Of a stretch of 27,480 nt of DNA, positions 23,414-27,480 are shown piece by piece; the stretch's first letter is position 1, and every line of letters starts with the position of its first letter. The notes below the pieces were generated by a model. That model had not been told where the DNA came from. It made no database searches and saw only the letters and a program-made list of their open reading frames with translations. The DNA is taken from contig DASZZZ010000008.1 of NCBI GenBank assembly GCA_036260375.1, positions 1 through 27,480 on the forward strand. Direction: 5' to 3'. The DNA is from DASZZZ01 sp036260375. GTDB taxonomy: Bacteria > Actinomycetota > CADDZG01 > WHSQ01. Both the position numbers and the translations under genes were made by a program.

Positions 23414-23687
23414 CGACACGATCACGATCGACGAGGGGATCTCCGCCGTGCTGCGCGAGCGCATCGTCGTGGCGCCCGCGCGCGGACGCTACGTGCCGCT
23501 CGACGACGCCACCGCGCCGGCCCCCGGGGAGTGGGTCGAGGCGGGCGACGTGGTGGGCGAGATCGCGTCCGAACGGGGGCCCGTGCCGGTGCGGTCGCCG
23601 TTCAGCGGATGGCTGATGGGCGTGCTCGCGCTGCGCGGCCAGCCGGTCGCGGTCGGCGACGCGTTGATGTGGATCGACGCGGCATGA
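23406..23687 (+). CDS. Small lipoyl/biotinyl-fold protein lacking the modifiable lysine
   Basis: A 93-aa protein whose pattern fits one biotinyl/lipoyl domain: VVAPARGRYVPL (21-32), GEWVEAGDVVGEI (41-53), VRSPFSGWLMGVLALRGQPV (62-81, shown in part: SPFSGWLMGVLALRGQPV) and VGDALMWI (83-90). In carrier domains the turn after the first half carries E-A-M-K-M; here the aligned stretch reads ASERG, placing Arg57 at the lysine position. The protein contains no lysine at all, so neither biotin nor lipoate can be attached in the usual way. A stop just upstream in this frame forces a TTG start, which overlaps the acyltransferase gene by 8 nt (GGAGAGGG upstream). The tight coupling suggests that it works with the acyltransferase, but its function is unknown. 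It could also be a degenerate carboxylase subunit. Confidence 0.7.
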   Translation: MPDDTITIDEGISAVLRERIVVAPARGRYVPLDDATAPAPGEWVEAGDVVGEIASERGPVPVRSPFSGWLMGVLALRGQPVAVGDALMWIDAA

Positions 23688-23691
23688 GGAT

Positions 23692-23712
23692 GCGCGCCGC
23701 CGGCTAGCGCGC
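23692..23712. terminator. Weak inverted repeat between convergent genes
   Basis: GCGCGC (23692-23697) and GCGCGC (23707-23712) can form a 6-bp stem with a 9-nt loop in the 25-bp gap between the PKS operon end and the pgi stop. There is no T-run. A bidirectional terminator is possible but weakly supported. Confidence 0.25.
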
Positions 23713-25335
23713 TCACCCGCGCGCCGTGTGATAGCGGCGTATCAAGGCGTTGGTCGACGCGTCGTACGACGGCTCCGCCCCCGCGAGCGCGGGCTCGATG
23801 TCGCTCGCGAGGACCTTGCCGAGCTCGACGCCCCACTGGTCGAACGAGTTGACGTTCCACAGCGCGCCCTGCACGAACACCTTGTGCTCGTAGAGGGCGA
23901 CGATGGCGCCGAGCGTGCGCGGCGTCAGCTCGTCGGCGAGCAGCGTGTTCGTCGGCCGGTTGCCGGGGAACGTGCGGTGCGGGACCTGCTCCGGCGCGAC
24001 GCCCTCGGCGACGACCTCGGCGGCGGTCTTGCCGAACGCGAGCGCCGCGGTCTGCGCGAAGAAGTTCGCCATTAGCAGGTCATGGTGCCCGGCCAGAGCG
24101 CGGCTCGGCCGGCAGAAGCCGAGGAAGTCGCACGGCACCAGACGCGTGCCCTGGTGGAGGAGCTGGTGGTACGCGTGCTGCCCGTTGGTCCCGGGCTGGC
24201 CCCACACGATGGGTCCCGTCGCGACCCCGACCGGCTCGCCGTCGAGGCCGACGGACTTGCCGTTGCTCTCCATGTCGAGCTGCTGGAGGTGGCTCGTGAG
24301 CTTCGACAGGTACTGACTGTAGGGGAGCACCGCGTGCGTCTCGGCGCCGAAGAAGTTCGTGTACCAGAGGCCGAGCATGCCGAGCAGCGCCGGCAGGTTG
24401 CGTTCGAGCGGGGCGTCGCGGAAGTGCTCGTCCATGGCGCGCGCGCCGTCGAGCATGGCGCGAAAGCGCGCCGGCCCGATCGAGATCATCAGTGCGAGGC
24501 CGATCGGCGACCCCCACGAATAGCGTCCTCCGACCCAGTCCCACGTCGCGAACGCGTTGACGGGATCGATGCCGAACTCGGCGACGGCGCGCTCGTTGGT
24601 CGACACGGCGACGAAGTGCCGCGCGACCGCGTCGTCGCCCAACGCGCCGACGACCCACTGCCGCGCGCTGCGTGCGTTCGTCAGCGTCTCCGGCGTCGTG
24701 AACGTCTTCGACGAGACGACGAACAGCGTGCGCGCCGGATCGAGGTCGTGCGTCGCCTCCCACAGCGCGGCGGCATCGACGTTGGACACGAAGCGCACCG
24801 TCACGTCGGGATGGGAGTACGGCCGCAACGCCTCGTGGGCCATCGCCGGTCCGAGGTCCGACCCGCCGATGCCGACGTTGACGACGTTGCGCACGGCCTC
24901 GCCCGTGTGGCCCTCCCACCGTCCGTCGCGCACCACGTCGCTGAGCTGCGTCATCTTGCGCAGCTCCGCGTGCACGTCGTCCACCACGTTGCGTCCGTCG
25001 ACGACGATGCGTTCGCCCTCGGGCGCGCGCAGCGCGACGTGCAGCACGGGACGGTCCTCGGTGACGTTGATGCGCTCGCCGGCGAACATCGCCCGGGCCC
25101 GCTCGGCGACGCCCGCGCGCCGGGCGAGGTCGCACAGCAGCGCGATCGTCTCCGCGGTGGCGCGGTTCTTGGAGTAGTCGAGCACGAGCCCCGCGGCCTC
25201 GGCGGTCATGCGCTCGGCGCGGTCGTGGTCGTCGGCGAACAGCGTTCGCAGGTGGACGCGCGCGACGGCGCGGTGGTGCTCGCGCAGCCGCGCCCACTGC
25301 GGGGTCGAGTCGATGCGGCTCGTCGCAACGGTCAT
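23713..25335 (-). CDS. pgi: Glucose-6-phosphate isomerase
   Basis: A 540-aa protein that interconverts glucose 6-phosphate and fructose 6-phosphate in the cytoplasm (glycolysis/gluconeogenesis). Both family signatures are present: DWVGGRYSWGSPIG and GALWNVNSFDQWGVELGK. Other conserved parts are NVGIGGSDLGP (sugar-phosphate binding), VSSKTFTTPETLTNA, GQPGTNGQHAYHQLLHQGT with the catalytic His, and KNRATAETIALL near the N-terminus. Length fits the long bacterial/eukaryotic-type Pgi (about 545-560 aa). The ATG is preceded by GAGGAGC at a good distance. It is convergent with the PKS operon and marks the right border of the biosynthetic region; nothing suggests that it takes part in the pathway. 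Confidence 0.97.
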   Translation of the reverse strand: MTVATSRIDSTPQWARLREHHRAVARVHLRTLFADDHDRAERMTAEAAGLVLDYSKNRATAETIALLCDLARRAGVAERARAMFAGERINVTEDRPVLHVALRAPEGERIVVDGRNVVDDVHAELRKMTQLSDVVRDGRWEGHTGEAVRNVVNVGIGGSDLGPAMAHEALRPYSHPDVTVRFVSNVDAAALWEATHDLDPARTLFVVSSKTFTTPETLTNARSARQWVVGALGDDAVARHFVAVSTNERAVAEFGIDPVNAFATWDWVGGRYSWGSPIGLALMISIGPARFRAMLDGARAMDEHFRDAPLERNLPALLGMLGLWYTNFFGAETHAVLPYSQYLSKLTSHLQQLDMESNGKSVGLDGEPVGVATGPIVWGQPGTNGQHAYHQLLHQGTRLVPCDFLGFCRPSRALAGHHDLLMANFFAQTAALAFGKTAAEVVAEGVAPEQVPHRTFPGNRPTNTLLADELTPRTLGAIVALYEHKVFVQGALWNVNSFDQWGVELGKVLASDIEPALAGAEPSYDASTNALIRRYHTARG

Positions 25336-25466
25336 GTGAGGCTCCTCGGAGTGGGGGACGAGCGAGGCGGCCACGATACCGATCGCGTCGTCGGGCTCCG
25401 CGCGGTGTTCCCGTCGTCGAGATGCGCTCGAGACGAACGGGCGCCGACCGACACGGGACGGACGCG

Positions 25467-25497
25467 GCGACGGCCCCGGCGAGCCCGGGGCCGTCGC
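25467..25497 (-). terminator. Strong hairpin downstream of the surface-protein gene
   Basis: Perfect 13-bp arms GCGACGGCCCCGG (25467-25479) and CCGGGGCCGTCGC (25485-25497) with a 5-nt loop. It lies 22 bp beyond the stop of the minus-strand gene ending at 25520 and upstream of pgi, so it should end that transcript. There is no T-tract, which is common in high-GC actinobacteria. Confidence 0.6.
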
Positions 25498-25519
25498 TCA
25501 CTCCGTGTGGCGGCGTTCG

Positions 25520-27480
25520 CTACTTGCGCGCGTGCACCACGACGTTGCCGCCCTTGAGCAGCGTGTTGGGCACGTTCTTGTAGACGACGCCGTTGCTGCG
25601 CGTGACCGTCAGCGAGTACGAGTCGACGCCGATGCCCGAGCTCTGTCCCGTGTCGGTCGCCGTCGCCGTGAACGTCGCATTGCCCTCGCTCCAGAGCTGC
25701 GCGCCGTCGCTCGTGCGGTTGATCTGGATCGTCGCCTTGCCCTGGAGCCTGGCGGTGATCGGGTACGTCGTGCCCGAGAAGCCGAGTGCGCTGAGCGAGT
25801 TGCTCTTGACGACGTAGTCGGCCGCAACGCCCTGGTACGTGCCGCGGTAGACGTAGACCATCTGCCCCTGCGGCTGGCCGTTCTTGTTGTAGCGGGCGTT
25901 GAAGCCGAAGTTGCCCTTGCGGCCGTTGGGATCGATGATCCAGCCGCCGCCCGTCACGAACTGACCGAGGTCGTTGTAGAAGACGACGGTCGCGGAGCTC
26001 GCGTTCGGCGCGACGTAGAACTGGTTCGTGCCGCCCGCCGACGATCCGACGAGCTCGGCGACGACGCAGTACGTGTTCTCGCTGCTCGACGTGTACGTCG
26101 CCCGGGCCGTGCCGATGCCGTCGCCCAGTGCGCCCGTGTCGGCGACCCGCGCGATCCGCGTCGTCAGCGGCGTGCCGCTCCCGCAATTGCTCTGCGAGTA
26201 GACGTTGAAGCGGACCCACATCTTCGTGATGTCGCCGATCGTGCCGCCCGGCTCGGGGTTGGCGCCGGCGTAGCCGGCTGCGGCGCTGTCGCGGACCGTC
26301 GCCTCGAGCGTGAGGTTCACGCCGGCGAGGCCGATCTGGTCGCCCGTGTACTCCAGGTGCGCGTCCTCGCGCCGCACGGTGATCGACGCGTCGTCCTCGT
26401 CGGTCGCGCCGGCCGCGTCGGTCACCGTGATCGCAGGCGCGTACGCGCCCTGCTGGACGTTCAGACGTCCGGAGATCGTCGCGGTGCCGTCGTGGTGGTC
26501 GACCAGCGAGAGGCTCGCCGGCAGGCTCGTGGCGGAGAAGGACAGGTCGGCGCCAGCGTGGTCGACGTCGGTCGCCGACACGTCGAACGACACGGAGTCG
26601 GAGTACTGGCCGGTCACGCTCGCCGCCGACACGTCGAGCTCGGGCGCGTCGTTGACCGCACTGACCTCGATCGAGACGGTCTTGGTCGCGCTCGTGAGGG
26701 CCGCGTCGCAGCCGGCCCCCGAGCAGTCGTCGGGGTCGCCGCGGTCGGTGACCTCGTAGGTGAACGAGTCGCTGCCGTTGAAGTCGGCGTCGGGCGTGTA
26801 GGTCTTGTTCGACCCGGCCCCCGACAGCGACCCGTGGTCCGGCCCGCTCACGATCGCGTAGCTCAGGTTCGCGTCGCTCGTCTCGACGTCCGAAACCAGA
26901 CTCGCGAGGTCGATCGACTCGGAGCCGTCCTCGGCCAGCTCCATGTCCCCGTCGGCCGCGCTCGGGCGGTCGTTGACCGGCGCGAAGTCGATCGTGACCT
27001 CGCCCGAGTCGCTGCCGCCGTTGCCGTCGGAGACGGTGTAGGAGAACGTCGCGTCGCCGTTGAAGTCGGACGCCGGCGTGAACGTCACCGTCGCCCCGTC
27101 GCCGCTCAGCGCGACGCTTCCGTGCGTCGCCGAGCCGACCGCGCTCACGCTCAGCGCGTCGCCGTCGGCGTCGTCGTCGTTCGACACGAGCGAGCTCGCC
27201 GCGATGTCGCGCGCCTCGTCCTCGACGCCGGCGTACGAGTCGTCGTGCGCCACCGGCGCGTCGTTGACCGCGCTCACCGAGATCGACACCGTCTTGGTGG
27301 CGCTCGTCAGGGCCGCGTCGCACCCCGGCCCCGAGCAGTCGTCGGGGTCGCCGCGGTCGGTGACCTCGTAGGTGAAGCTGTCGTCGCCGTTGAAGTCGGC
27401 GTCGGGCGTGTAGGTCTTGTTCGACCCGGCCCCCGACAGGCCGCCGTGGTCCGGCCCGCTCACGATCGCGTAGTCGAGGT
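25520..27480 (-). CDS. Exported tandem Ig/cadherin-like repeat protein, C-terminal part (5' truncated by window edge)
   Basis: At least 652 residues, open to the right edge of the window. Tandem ~80-100-aa beta-domains (Big_9/cadherin-like, 'tandem-95' type) are marked by YTPDADFNG-DSFTYEVTD, FTPASDFNGDATFSYTVSD, SVSAVNDAP and FAPVNDRPS. Asp/Asn-rich loops suggest calcium binding. Two copies carry an insertion with a Cys pair (DPDDCSGPGCDAALTS) that may form a disulfide. Next comes a region with DAAGATDEDDASITV and YTGDQIGLAGVNLTLEATV, then a C-terminal ~150-aa domain beginning GQFVTGGGWIIDPNGRKGNFGFNARYNKNGQPQGQ (shown as GGGWIIDPNGRKGNFGFN), which resembles the domain named post-COAP-1. There is no membrane anchor or LPXTG at the end. 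It is probably secreted or cell-surface associated; the binding partner is unknown. Confidence 0.82.
   Translation of the reverse strand, partial: LDYAIVSGPDHGGLSGAGSNKTYTPDADFNGDDSFTYEVTDRGDPDDCSGPGCDAALTSATKTVSISVSAVNDAPVAHDDSYAGVEDEARDIAASSLVSNDDDADGDALSVSAVGSATHGSVALSGDGATVTFTPASDFNGDATFSYTVSDGNGGSDSGEVTIDFAPVNDRPSAADGDMELAEDGSESIDLASLVSDVETSDANLSYAIVSGPDHGSLSGAGSNKTYTPDADFNGSDSFTYEVTDRGDPDDCSGAGCDAALTSATKTVSIEVSAVNDAPELDVSAASVTGQYSDSVSFDVSATDVDHAGADLSFSATSLPASLSLVDHHDGTATISGRLNVQQGAYAPAITVTDAAGATDEDDASITVRREDAHLEYTGDQIGLAGVNLTLEATVRDSAAAGYAGANPEPGGTIGDITKMWVRFNVYSQSNCGSGTPLTTRIARVADTGALGDGIGTARATYTSSSENTYCVVAELVGSSAGGTNQFYVAPNASSATVVFYNDLGQFVTGGGWIIDPNGRKGNFGFNARYNKNGQPQGQMVYVYRGTYQGVAADYVVKSNSLSALGFSGTTYPITARLQGKATIQINRTSDGAQLWSEGNATFTATATDTGQSSGIGVDSYSLTVTRSNGVVYKNVPNTLLKGGNVVVHARK
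26646..26861 (-). repeat. Direct repeat within the surface-protein gene, copy 1
   Basis: Nearly identical at DNA and protein level to 27258-27473; the period is 612 bp. It encodes the cadherin-like domain with the DDCSGAGCDAALTSATKTVSI insertion (shown in part). The high nucleotide identity indicates recent duplication or conversion between domain repeats. Confidence 0.85.
27258..27480 (-). repeat. Direct repeat within the surface-protein gene, copy 2 (runs to window edge)
   Basis: Second copy of the 26646-26861 unit, offset by 612 bp. It encodes the same domain with DDCSGPGC in place of DDCSGAGC and a few other changes. The array probably continues beyond the window. Confidence 0.85.

Overview
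The window is about 27.5 kb of very GC-rich DNA with strong G/C third-position bias, frequent GTG starts and dense gene packing. This points to a high-GC actinobacterium. A deep-branching soil lineage such as Thermoleophilia/Solirubrobacterales would fit, but that placement is inference. Housekeeping-type genes lie at both ends. The centre (about 4.4-23.7 kb) is a compact natural-product gene cluster.

Left flank (1-4.4 kb): the 3' end of a soluble pyridine nucleotide transhydrogenase (sthA) converges on a minus-strand run made of a UvrD/PcrA-type helicase with an HRDC domain, a DUF2207-like membrane protein and a small unknown protein. Two paralogous TetR-family regulators (4.5-6.4 kb) follow, separated by a 492-bp gene-poor stretch that begins with a good sigma-70-type promoter.

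Cluster core: a divergent control region (11.47-12.01 kb) feeds two transcription units. The minus-strand unit encodes a prolyl-carrier-protein dehydrogenase (PltE/RedW type), a proline:carrier-protein AMP ligase (PltF/RedM type), a flavin reductase, a small carrier protein (PltL type) and a CPA2 cation/proton antiporter. The plus-strand unit encodes a second, almost identical copy of the carrier protein, a PltA-type flavin-dependent halogenase, a two-module type I polyketide synthase (2909 aa), a stand-alone acyltransferase and a 93-aa lipoyl/biotinyl-fold protein without any lysine. Together these predict proline to pyrrole-2-carboxyl-S-carrier protein, chlorination of the pyrrole, then polyketide extension, as in pyoluteorin-type biosynthesis.

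The most unusual part is PKS module 2. Its KS and ACP look intact, but its AT has Gly where the nucleophilic Ser should be, its DH lacks the catalytic His, and its KR has lost the NADPH-binding glycines and the catalytic Tyr. The stand-alone acyltransferase with an intact GHSIG motif directly downstream could supply the missing AT activity in trans. The two carrier-protein genes form a 260-bp, about 98% identical inverted repeat around the starter-unit genes. Four promoter-like elements, at the regulators and at both biosynthetic units, share the core TA-N-AATTC-R-TC, suggesting one regulon. No thioesterase or phosphopantetheinyl transferase gene is visible.

Right flank (23.7-27.5 kb): glucose-6-phosphate isomerase (pgi) and the C-terminal part of a large exported, calcium-binding-type repeat protein with cadherin-like/Big_9-like domains, both on the minus strand.
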